Part shown: positions 1 through 6,657 of the stretch, piece by piece
Layout of the letters: each line of letters starts with the position of its first letter
Position numbering within the stretch: position 1 is the stretch's first letter
From: CAYLLT01 sp964548565
GTDB lineage: Bacteria > Planctomycetota > Phycisphaerae > UBA1845 > PWPN01
Length of the DNA stretch: 9,326 bases
Direction of reading: 5' to 3'
Assembly: GCA_964548565.1 (NCBI GenBank)
Contig: CAZJTF010000279.1
Location: 1 to 9,326, forward strand
Translations under genes and position numbers: made by a program
The notes under the pieces: model-generated
Databases searched by the model: none
Told to the model about the DNA's origin: nothing
The model's input: the letters and a program-made list of their open reading frames with translations, nothing else

Positions 1-938
<938 letters not shown>

Positions 939-1290
939 GTATCGTTGATTACCCCGCCGAAGCGGGTTCATCATCGAAGGAATTGTCCCGATCCGAAGAC
1001 CGGGATGGCTCTTCACTCTCACTCTGCATTTGCGAGAACGTGAAGATGTCGAACCGGCTCCGCTCGAAGGCAGACCCGCATCGACTGAGTTGCCGGCCGA
1101 AACCGGCGACACACCTGGCCATCCGTCCGGGCTGGCTAGCTCCGTCGGGATGACTCATGGATCATGAGCGACGCACGAGTGTATGCAGTCTCGTCCGCGC
1201 CCCACGTTCTCACGGCGTTTGTCACACTATTGACTTGTCAAAGATCCGTTTGACTCCTGCCGGCTTCGGATATCTCCTTCACCGGGGGAG
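939..1290 (-). other. rRNA operon leader (5' external transcribed spacer)
   Basis: This roughly 350-nt stretch lies between the 16S 5' end and the nearer rRNA promoter and has no credible coding frame. On the transcribed strand it holds two hairpins capped by UUCG tetraloops. One is at 953-966 (CCCGC-UUCG-GCGGG), ending about 14 nt before the 16S start. The other is at 987-1004 (CCCGGUC-UUCG-GAUCGGG, one G-U pair). A further inverted repeat (GCCGG...CCGGC) lies near 1092-1107. A boxA-like element sits near its upstream end. Such leaders normally pair with the region 3' of 16S to make the RNase III processing stem, but that partner is outside the window. The structures are seen directly; the processing role is inferred. 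Confidence 0.75.
1235..1246 (-). promoter_or_regulatory. boxA-like antitermination element
   Basis: The minus strand reads GATCTTTGACAA, close to the rRNA boxA consensus (TGCTCTTTAACA). It is followed by AGTCAATAG, the kind of sequence that commonly follows boxA in bacterial rRNA leaders. It sits about 50 nt downstream of the predicted start of the nearer promoter and about 300 nt upstream of 16S. In known systems boxA recruits the NusB-NusE antitermination complex. The role is inferred from sequence and position. Confidence 0.6.
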
Positions 1291-1296
1291 CCCATT

Positions 1297-1324
1297 ACTT
1301 TAGCAGCTCTATCGAATCTGTCAA
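1297..1324 (-). promoter_or_regulatory. rRNA promoter P2 (proximal)
   Basis: A consensus -35 box TTGACA (1319-1324) and a -10-like box TAAAGT (1297-1302, 4 of 6 consensus bases) are separated by 16 bp on the minus strand. The predicted start is near 1290, giving a leader of about 350 nt before 16S. The boxA-like element lies just downstream, as expected for an rRNA operon promoter. Confidence 0.65.
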
Positions 1325-1555
1325 CCCCTTTTCGGGAGACCGATTCGAGAATCTTCAGTTTTTCTCGCGGCTGTTTCGCACGGCCTTGTGAGGCGGTTAC
1401 ACCTCCCTGCCGCGCAAAAGAAAGCCGGTTCGCTTGAAGCCCTTCGCACCCTGTCGTTTGACCGTTCACTCACCCGACGAATCGGGGCACAGCCAAGGGC
1501 TGCGGAGCTGAATCAAACTCGCCGGTTGCTCACACTGGGCAACTAGGACGGTGGA
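1325..1555 (-). other. Inter-promoter spacer of the rRNA control region
   Basis: This stretch of about 230 bp between the two rRNA promoters has no convincing gene; the frame at 1227-1469 runs through promoter and boxA and resembles no known family. It would be transcribed only from the distal promoter. It contains a hairpin right after the predicted P1 start (GTTGC/GCAAC, 1525-1543), a UUCG-capped hairpin CCCGA-UUCG-UCGGG at 1473-1486, and a CAGCC/GGCTG repeat near 1490-1502. A small stable RNA cannot be excluded, but no known family was recognised. Confidence 0.5.
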
Positions 1556-1584
1556 AATATAGCACCGGGCTACGGGCGTGTCAA
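1556..1584 (-). promoter_or_regulatory. rRNA promoter P1 (distal), near-consensus sigma70
   Basis: On the minus strand TTGACA (1579-1584) is followed after exactly 17 bp by TATATT (1556-1561, 5 of 6 consensus bases). The predicted start is near 1549, about 610 nt upstream of 16S. A short A/T-rich stretch (GGAATAAATC) lies just upstream. This is one of the two best-matching promoters in the window (the other is the mrp promoter), consistent with rRNA synthesis. With the proximal promoter it forms a tandem P1/P2 arrangement like that of enterobacterial rrn operons. Confidence 0.75.
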
Positions 1585-1674
1585 GCGGGCCCGATTTATT
1601 CCGCAAGTCCGGTGATCAGATATACTTATACCTCAGAGCCGCAGGAATACCACGTCGAATTCGCCGCCGCCGCA

Positions 1675-2769
1675 TCAGCGATGGATGTTCAATTCGAGCG
1701 GAGGCGACTTCGCTTCGTTGTGAACGGAGATCTGCCCCGCCAGCTGCTCGACCACGCTCTGAACTGCACGCCCCACGCCCTGAGCATCGCTGTCGAATAC
1801 GTCGCCGGGCGTTCCCTTGTCCCCGCTGAGCCGGATGGCGACGTTGATCGGGATCGAGCCCAGGAACGGGACCCGCAATCGCGCGGCCGCCCGCTCCGCC
1901 CCGCCCTTCCCGAACAGGTCGTACTCGCGTCCTGTGTCCGGCGCGATGAAATAGCTCATGTTTTCGACGATTCCGAGGATGTCGACGTTCAACTGCTGGT
2001 ACATGCGTGCTGCCCGGATCGCGTCCAGCAACGCGACATCCTGCGGCGTGCAGACGACGACGGCCCCCGTCATCGGGATCGACTGTGAGAGCGTCAGCGG
2101 AACGTCGCCCGTCCCCGGCGGCAGGTCGACAACGAGATAATCGAGTTCCCCCCACTCCACCTGGTCGAGAAATTGCCGGATGGTCCCATGGATCATCGGT
2201 CCGCGCCAGACGACCGCGCGATCCGGCTCGATCATAAAACCAATGCTCATCACTTTCAGCCCGTGGGCCACCACCGGGATGATCATATTGCCGGAGGGCG
2301 TGACCGTGGGCTTCGCTTCCTCGATTCCCAGCATTTTCGGGATCGAAGGGCCATAGACGTCCGCATCCAGGAGCCCCACCTTTGCTCCCGCCCGGGCAAG
2401 ACCGACGGCCGCCAGCACGCTCACCGTGCTCTTGCCGACGCCACCCTTCCCGGCCCCGACGGCGATGACGTTCTTGACGCCAGGAAGGCTCGCCTGCTGC
2501 ATCGGGCCGCCCCGAACCTGTGCGGAGAACTCAACCTGCACGCTGTCGACGCCAGGGAGCGTCCGCACTGCGGCCTCGACATCCTGACGAATGCGATCCT
2601 TGAGCGGGCAGGCCGGCGTGGTGAGCTCGATGCCCAGCCGCACGTTCCCGTCGCAGACGGCCACGTTCTTGACCATGTTCAGGGTCACGATATCCCGGTT
2701 GAGCTCGGGATCGTTGACGGTGCGCAAGATCTGCAGAATCTGGTCCTTGGTGATCGCCGGCGTGCTCAT
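1675..2769 (-). CDS. mrp: Mrp/ApbC/NBP35-family P-loop ATPase, Fe-S cluster carrier
   Basis: This 364-residue cytosolic protein belongs to the Mrp (ApbC/Nbp35) family, which binds Fe-S clusters and passes them to target enzymes using ATP. Residues about 5-85 form the MIP18/DUF59 domain, with PELNRDIV and the conserved TPACPL segment (Cys54). The ATPase domain follows, with deviant Walker A GAGKGGVGKST (105-115), switch I DADVYGPS (135-142) and Walker B/switch II VVDLPPGTGD (213-222). After ENMSYF (269-274), where many family members have a CxxC cluster ligand pair, this protein reads IAPDTG, so both cysteines are missing; DLFGKGG follows as usual. The start is supported by GAGGAG 4 nt upstream of ATG and by alignment of the MIP18 domain from the first residues. 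The gene has its own promoter and is separated by 84 bp from the upstream rubrerythrin-like gene. Family assignment is secure; cluster-carrier activity of the Cys-less form is inferred. Confidence 0.95.
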   Translation of the reverse strand: MSTPAITKDQILQILRTVNDPELNRDIVTLNMVKNVAVCDGNVRLGIELTTPACPLKDRIRQDVEAAVRTLPGVDSVQVEFSAQVRGGPMQQASLPGVKNVIAVGAGKGGVGKSTVSVLAAVGLARAGAKVGLLDADVYGPSIPKMLGIEEAKPTVTPSGNMIIPVVAHGLKVMSIGFMIEPDRAVVWRGPMIHGTIRQFLDQVEWGELDYLVVDLPPGTGDVPLTLSQSIPMTGAVVVCTPQDVALLDAIRAARMYQQLNVDILGIVENMSYFIAPDTGREYDLFGKGGAERAAARLRVPFLGSIPINVAIRLSGDKGTPGDVFDSDAQGVGRAVQSVVEQLAGQISVHNEAKSPPLELNIHR

Positions 2770-2806
2770 AGGGCTCCTCGACAGCAGGGTCTGGCGGTTC
2801 CGCGTG

Positions 2807-2835
2807 AATATAGTACCGATTCGGTGCTATTTCAA
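2807..2835 (-). promoter_or_regulatory. mrp promoter (sigma70-type)
   Basis: On the minus strand TTGAAA (2830-2835) and TATATT (2807-2812) are separated by 17 bp. The predicted start is near 2800, giving a leader of about 30 nt before the mrp ATG. Nearly the whole promoter is covered by a palindrome, listed separately. Confidence 0.7.
2810..2830. promoter_or_regulatory. 21-bp near-perfect palindrome over the mrp promoter, candidate operator
   Basis: The two 10-base arms around a central T at 2820 pair at 9 of 10 positions; only 2814/2826 fail. The plus strand runs ATAG (2810-2813) to CTAT (2827-2830), with ACCGA and TCGGT inside. After a 1-nt offset the symmetry extends outward by TGAA (2805-2808) and TTCA (2831-2834). 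It fills the spacer between -35 and -10 and touches both, the classic position for a repressor site. The ATAG...CTAT ends and size loosely resemble Rrf2-family (IscR-like) operators, which control Fe-S genes elsewhere; that link is inference. As RNA it could fold, but it is followed by no U-tract, so a terminator is less likely. Confidence 0.55.
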
Positions 2836-2853
2836 TGAATCGAGGGGCGGCGG

Positions 2854-3339
2854 TCAGGCAGGCGGCAGGAAACCGCGCTCGCGGGCCAGTTCGGCGATCC
2901 GGCGGTGATGATCGAACCCTTCCTCCGCCAGTTCCTCGAAAATGGCCCGGATTTCAGGGTTCTTCACGCGACCGCTCATGGCCTTGTAGAACTGCGACGT
3001 GCGGAGCTCGGTGTCGAGCGCCATCTGAACGAAAGAGCGGTAGTCTTCCAGGTCCCGAACGTTGATCAGGCGGGGACCGGTCACGACAAGGGCTTTATCC
3101 GCATCGGAAAGGTAGAACGAGCTGCCGGGGAAGTGCTTTTCCAGCAGTCTCTGGAGCATCTGCTTATGCCCCTGCTCCTCGTCCGCAATGGCGGCGAAGG
3201 CCTTGCGATCAGCCTCCGACGGCAGCTTCTCGGCCAGGACGGTGTACCGGTATGCGGCCACGGTCTCGCCGTAGATCCCGATGGTCAGGATCTGGTCGTC
3301 GCGAAGCTCCGGGTATTGCTGGGACGGGGCATCTGACAT
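2854..3339 (-). CDS. Rubrerythrin/ferritin-like diiron protein
   Basis: This 161-residue, largely helical, cytosolic protein has the carboxylate-histidine pattern of the rubrerythrin/ferritin-like four-helix bundle. Candidate iron ligands are Glu25 (IYGETVAAY), Glu55 and His58 (EEQGH), Glu111 (DTELRTS) and Glu140 with His144 (EEGFDHH). In the last pair the spacing is one residue longer than the usual ExxH. There is no C-terminal CxxC rubredoxin domain, so it is the short type. Family members reduce peroxide or handle iron, but the substrate here is unknown. The gene lies just upstream of mrp on the same strand. The start at 3339 is the first Met of the frame but has no good Shine-Dalgarno; a GGAG lies about 15 nt upstream, so the start is less certain than the family. 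COQ7/MiaE-like or other ferritin-like folds are less likely alternatives. Confidence 0.85.
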   Translation of the reverse strand: MSDAPSQQYPELRDDQILTIGIYGETVAAYRYTVLAEKLPSEADRKAFAAIADEEQGHKQMLQRLLEKHFPGSSFYLSDADKALVVTGPRLINVRDLEDYRSFVQMALDTELRTSQFYKAMSGRVKNPEIRAIFEELAEEGFDHHRRIAELARERGFLPPA

Positions 3340-3389
3340 GGAAGCAGACTAACACTCCTGCCGGGGAGGGGCAATCGGCGCACGACAAA

Positions 3390-3421
3390 GCCTGCGGCCG
3401 ACCAGGCGGTCTGCCGCAGGC
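3390..3421 (-). terminator. Hairpin downstream of the PEP-CTERM gene, probable terminator
   Basis: On the minus strand GCCTGCGGC and GCCGCAGGC form a perfect 9-bp stem. Inside it, GACC-GCCT-GGTC adds four more pairs across an A/G mismatch. It begins 24 nt after the stop codon at 3445 and is followed by only three U residues. Position and stem strength suggest a terminator isolating this gene from the rubrerythrin-like gene; the short U-tract lowers confidence. Confidence 0.6.
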
Positions 3422-3444
3422 CTGCCATCAAGGGGCCGGCCGAC

Positions 3445-4164
3445 TCATCTGATGCGCCGGCGCAGCCTGTCCACCAGGGCTACGCCCATCATGCCAAGCA
3501 GCAGCGCACCCGGCGCCGGGATGGGCACGAGGATGTCTGCCTTACCCGTGGCGCCGCTGTCGAGCAGGCCCGTGTAACTGGTGGTCCACTCGGTGGCGTC
3601 GGTCGCGAAGAACGCCAGTGCTGAGCTCTGACCGCCGAAGATGACGGTACCGTCGAACTCCGTTGACCACTGGAGAGCGGGTGACTGGTCGCCGCTGGGC
3701 AGATCCTTCCGGGTAATGAAATACGGATCGCCATCGCTCCAGCTGATCGTGCCGATTCCTGTACTCGAGCCGCTGCCGTCGGAACCGGCATCCGAGATCG
3801 TCACGCCCGTCCAGCCGAGCTTCGCGAACGATGCACGCACGAGGCCCGTGCCGCCGAGCACAGACGCGACGTCGAAGTGGTACACGAATCCCAGGCCGCC
3901 GCTCGAGTCAACGCCGTTCAGGTAGTACACGTTGCTCGTGACGGTCCCGGTGAAGTCCTGGGTCATCGCGCCCGCCAGTGTGGCCGCCGGCGCCCCCGAT
4001 ACCCATCCGGGCAGCACATTGGTGTATGGCGACGGTTCACCAGTGTCCGGGTTCGTCAGCGCCATGCCTGGCGGAAGGGCCACATCGGCCGCGGCGATGG
4101 GCACGACCAGCAGGCCCAGTCCCACGGCCATGAGCCATCCCTTGAGCCTCTGCTTACCGATCAT
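3445..4164 (-). CDS. PEP-CTERM sorting-signal secreted protein
   Basis: This 239-residue exported protein has no recognised catalytic domain. Residues 1-26 are a Sec signal peptide: a basic start (MIGKQRLKGW), a hydrophobic core and a likely AlaAlaAla cleavage site before Asp27. The mature part is rich in Gly, Ser, Thr and aromatic residues and looks like an extracellular beta-sandwich. The C-terminus is a PEP-CTERM-type tripartite signal: VPIPAPGA (213-220), a hydrophobic segment (221-231) and a basic tail (DRLRRRIR). Such tails are recognised by exosortase, which processes the protein for surface or exopolysaccharide-associated delivery. The start is set by AAGGAG 8 nt upstream of this ATG and by the signal peptide; an upstream in-frame extension to 4302 runs through leader sequence and is not used. 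A promoter candidate lies about 210 bp upstream. The specific role is unknown. Confidence 0.85.
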   Translation of the reverse strand: MIGKQRLKGWLMAVGLGLLVVPIAAADVALPPGMALTNPDTGEPSPYTNVLPGWVSGAPAATLAGAMTQDFTGTVTSNVYYLNGVDSSGGLGFVYHFDVASVLGGTGLVRASFAKLGWTGVTISDAGSDGSGSSTGIGTISWSDGDPYFITRKDLPSGDQSPALQWSTEFDGTVIFGGQSSALAFFATDATEWTTSYTGLLDSGATGKADILVPIPAPGALLLGMMGVALVDRLRRRIR

Positions 4165-4453
4165 CCTGTGATCTCCTTGTGCAGAATTCCTGTCATCGAT
4201 GCGCGACCGAAACCGGTCAGCCCGCGCTCGACTCCGTTTCAATACAGTGGGGCCCCGGCAGATCCCGCCGGACCAGCTTCCCTCAAGAACACCCTCGGTC
4301 ACCTGATGGAGGTCTTTCGCTTCGTGCGCGATATGCCGAACGGATGAACCCGCTCACGCCCCGTCTCACCCTCTCTTATTCCCGCAGTTGGCCACGAGTC
4401 AACAAGAGCATTGCTGAAGGGGGGCAAGCACAGGTTCAGAGTCGAGCAGGAGC
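4165..4453 (-). other. Intergenic region / long 5' leader of the PEP-CTERM gene
   Basis: This 289-bp stretch between the ZIP transporter stop and the PEP-CTERM start holds no convincing gene. It contains a candidate promoter (4375-4402) and a small hairpin GACCG-GTTT-CGGTC (4205-4218) about 40 nt ahead of the start codon. No sigma54 (-24/-12) site, as used by some PEP-CTERM regulons, was recognised. No clear terminator for the ZIP gene is visible. Confidence 0.5.
4375..4402 (-). promoter_or_regulatory. Candidate promoter of the PEP-CTERM gene
   Basis: On the minus strand TTGACT (4397-4402) and AATAAG (4375-4380, 4 of 6 consensus bases) are 16 bp apart. This would give a leader of about 200 nt. 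It is weaker than the rRNA and mrp promoters and is offered as a candidate only. Confidence 0.4.
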
Positions 4454-5266
4454 TCAGCCGAGCGCGACATCCAGCGTCATCATCAGCGCAAATCCGCTGA
4501 TGAAGCTGATCGTGGCGAGATCGATGTTGCCTGCCTGGTGGGATTCAGGGATGAGTTCCTCCACGACCACGAAAATCATCGCGCCGGCCGCGAAGCTGAG
4601 GGCATAGGGCAGGATCGCCACCGAGATCCCGACGAGCACCGCACCCAGCAAAGCCATCGGCGGTTCCACCGCCGCCGAGAGCTGGCCGTACCAGAACGCC
4701 TTCGCCGGTCGCATCCCCTCTCCCCGCAGCGGCATGGAAACTGCCGAACCTTCCGGAAAGTTCTGCAACCCGATCCCCAGCGTGAGTGCGATGGCCGCTT
4801 CCAGCCCCGCACCGGGCATGCCGGCCACGACGCCTCCAAAGGCGACGCCGATCGCCAGCCCCTCGGGAATGTTGTGCAGCGTGATCGCGAGGACGAGCAG
4901 AATGCTGCGTTTCCAGCCGGTGGGCCAGCCTTCGGCCCGCGCCGTCGGCAGGAAGAGGTGCAGGTGCGGAAGCACCTTGTCGAGCAGCCAGATACAGCCG
5001 GCGCCTGCGAGGAAGCCGATCAACGGCGGCAGCCAGCGCGGAAGCGGCCCGGTCGCAGCGATTTCGATGGCCGGCGCGAGCAGCGACCAGTAGCTCGCCG
5101 CCACCATCACACCGCCCGAGAAGCCGAGCATGGCATCGAGCACCCGGCGGTTGAGACCGCGGTGCACGAAGACGCCGGCGGCGCCGAGTCCCGTCACCGC
5201 CCACGTGAACAAGCCGGCCAGCAGGGCCTGCGCCGGCGGGTCGAGGGTTTTGAACCAGTCCATCAT
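4454..5266 (-). CDS. ZIP-family divalent metal transporter (GufA/ZupT-like)
   Basis: This 270-residue inner-membrane protein of the ZIP family imports divalent metals such as zinc or iron. About eight hydrophobic segments are visible. The two metal-site helices carry the signatures LHNIPEGLAIG (130-140; His131, Asn132, Glu135) and LQNFPEGSAVS (167-177; Gln168, Asn169, Glu172). Glu201 (AAVEPP), the EELIPESH segment (236-243) and the cytoplasmic loop PHLHLF (100-105) match the GufA-like branch of the family. The length is normal. The start has two tandem Met codons (5266 and 5263) and no clear Shine-Dalgarno; a five-codon frame just upstream ends in TGA overlapping the first ATG. Metal specificity cannot be read from the sequence. 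Neighbours on both sides are unrelated, and it looks monocistronic. Confidence 0.93.
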   Translation of the reverse strand: MMDWFKTLDPPAQALLAGLFTWAVTGLGAAGVFVHRGLNRRVLDAMLGFSGGVMVAASYWSLLAPAIEIAATGPLPRWLPPLIGFLAGAGCIWLLDKVLPHLHLFLPTARAEGWPTGWKRSILLVLAITLHNIPEGLAIGVAFGGVVAGMPGAGLEAAIALTLGIGLQNFPEGSAVSMPLRGEGMRPAKAFWYGQLSAAVEPPMALLGAVLVGISVAILPYALSFAAGAMIFVVVEELIPESHQAGNIDLATISFISGFALMMTLDVALG

Positions 5267-5328
5267 GGCCGGGCGCGCATGGTACGCTCACCCGGGAGGA
5301 ATGTCGCGGGCGCGGCGACGTGGGAGCA

Positions 5329-5345
5329 CGCCGGATCACCCGGCG
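5329..5345 (-). terminator. Hairpin downstream of the NHL-repeat gene, possible terminator
   Basis: CGCCGG and CCGGCG form a 6-bp stem with a GTGAT loop on the minus strand, about 29 nt after the stop codon at 5374. Partial pairing (GCA/TGC) extends outward with a bulge. No U-tract follows, so termination is uncertain. The rest of the 107-bp gap before the ZIP gene shows nothing else clear. Confidence 0.35.
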
Positions 5346-5373
5346 CCCGTGCCCCGCCGACGTGGCTCGAGCA

Positions 5374-6450
5374 TCAGGCGCTGACGCGGCGCAGCTTGGT
5401 CACACGCCCGTCCGGAACCCACTCCACCACGTACATGTTGCCCTTCGAATCCCAGCACGCGTCATGCGGAGCAATGAAGCGCCCGACCTCCCGCCGCTCG
5501 TGCGGGACGTTCGGATACCCCTGGGGCTTTGTCCATTCGCGGTCGCCTGCGCCGATCCCGAGCTGCGCGACCGCCTTGTTGTCCTTGTCGAAGATCGTGA
5601 CCCGGCTGTGGAGGTCGGGTATCAGCATGTCGCTGCCGCGGATCCGGAAATGGCACGGATACCGCAGGTCATTGCTCACGAACCGGACGTGCTTTCCGTC
5701 CAGCGTGAAGTACTGGAGCCGCACGTTCGCGCGGTCGGCCACGACGACCAGGGGCTGCTCTCCGCGGGTATCCACCCAGATTCCGTGCGGGCAGTTCATC
5801 TTGCCTGGCTCGGTTCCCAGCCCGCCCCACGAGCGGATGTAATCCCCTTTTGCGCTGTACTGGTGGACATAGTGCTGCCCGTAGCCATCCGCAACGTAGA
5901 AGTCACCGTTCGGCGCGAGGGCGATGTTTGTCGGAACGTATTTCGCCTCGTCCGCGTAGACATCAGCGAGCGGCGGAGCTCCCTTTTTCCAGACGATCTC
6001 GCCGTCGAGCGTGGCCTTGTAGATGGCGTGCAGCGAAGTGGCGGCGAGGTAGAGGTATTCGGTACCTCCCTCGCGGTGCAGGGTCATTCCGTGCGCGCCG
6101 GGCGCCAGGTCCTTGCCCCAGGACTTGATGAACCGTCCGTCGGCATCGAAGACGCATGTCACGTCGCCGGTCGGGCTCTGGTTATGGATCAGGATCCGCC
6201 CCTGTGCGTCTTCCGCCACACCGTGGGTGTTCCCGAACTTGCGGCCTTCGGGCAGTTTGCACCAACCGGGCACCACCTCGCAGGTGTGCTCGCCCCGCCC
6301 GAATACCGGGGGACGCGTGCCCGCCTTGTCTGACGCGTGAACGGCGCTCTGCCCGATGGATGCTGCCATGACAGTTGCTCCCAGGGTCCTGCCGAAGTCC
6401 CGGCGCGTGATTTCCCGGCCCGTGTGCGCACCACCACCCGCCGAGTTCAT
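5374..6450 (-). CDS. Tat-exported NHL-repeat six-bladed beta-propeller protein
   Basis: The protein has 358 residues. A twin-arginine signal (TRRDFGRTLG, 15-24) with a hydrophobic stretch to about residue 39 predicts folded export to the periplasm. The remainder is an NHL-type propeller: blade cores of the form hG(h)-D-x-x-G-x-x-h recur, for example GVAEDAQGRILI (77-88), IALAPNGDFYVAD (176-188), GIWVDTRGE (223-231) and ACWDSKGNMYVVEW (331-344). A histidine recurs near the start of several blades (His76, His120, His222, His267, His329), so a central metal site like that of peptidyl-alpha-hydroxyglycine lyase is possible. The start has GAGGG 7 nt upstream. The gene is divergent from a Tat-exported Gfo/Idh/MocA oxidoreductase, suggesting a shared role, perhaps in carbohydrate or cyclitol breakdown. 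The substrate is unknown. Confidence 0.85.
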   Translation of the reverse strand: MNSAGGGAHTGREITRRDFGRTLGATVMAASIGQSAVHASDKAGTRPPVFGRGEHTCEVVPGWCKLPEGRKFGNTHGVAEDAQGRILIHNQSPTGDVTCVFDADGRFIKSWGKDLAPGAHGMTLHREGGTEYLYLAATSLHAIYKATLDGEIVWKKGAPPLADVYADEAKYVPTNIALAPNGDFYVADGYGQHYVHQYSAKGDYIRSWGGLGTEPGKMNCPHGIWVDTRGEQPLVVVADRANVRLQYFTLDGKHVRFVSNDLRYPCHFRIRGSDMLIPDLHSRVTIFDKDNKAVAQLGIGAGDREWTKPQGYPNVPHERREVGRFIAPHDACWDSKGNMYVVEWVPDGRVTKLRRVSA

Positions 6451-6657
6451 GCATCAACCCTCGTTTTCGACTCGATATCGACCGGCCGAACAGCAGCATG
6501 CTACCGGGTCGCCCGCAGCGGAAGCAAGCGTGACTGGTAAGCATGCGGCGCACGGGGCTTTCGTCGCGTGCGACTCCTCTGTTCGCTGCCCATCGGCGGG
6601 GGTATCCTGCTGCGGTCGCGCCTGGGGGCGCTGCGGGTTCATGCGAGGAGTCATGGG
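6451..6657. promoter_or_regulatory. Divergent intergenic control region
   Basis: This 207-bp gap separates the divergent NHL-propeller and oxidoreductase genes and must carry both 5' regions. No promoter with good -35/-10 matches was found on either strand. Short palindromes are present (TCGATATCGA at 6472-6481 and AGCATGCT at 6495-6502), which could be regulator sites but could also be chance. The plus-strand GAGGAG at 6645-6650 is the ribosome binding site of the oxidoreductase. Confidence 0.4.

Noticed and set aside
1227..1469. An 80-codon minus-strand frame in the rRNA control region
   Set aside because: It overlaps promoter P2 and the boxA-like element and shows no protein-family features.
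2810..2830. Reading the mrp palindrome as the terminator of the rubrerythrin-like gene
   Set aside because: No U-tract follows, and the repeat coincides with good -35 and -10 boxes; an operator fits better, though not proven.
4165..4302. N-terminal extension of the PEP-CTERM protein to an upstream ATG
   Set aside because: The extension would bury the signal peptide 46 residues in; the internal ATG has a good ribosome binding site directly ahead of the signal peptide.
4538..5842. A 434-codon plus-strand frame opposite the ZIP and propeller genes
   Set aside because: It spans the antisense of two unrelated recognised genes and the gap between them, and is rich in Arg, Pro and Gly as expected for a shadow frame.
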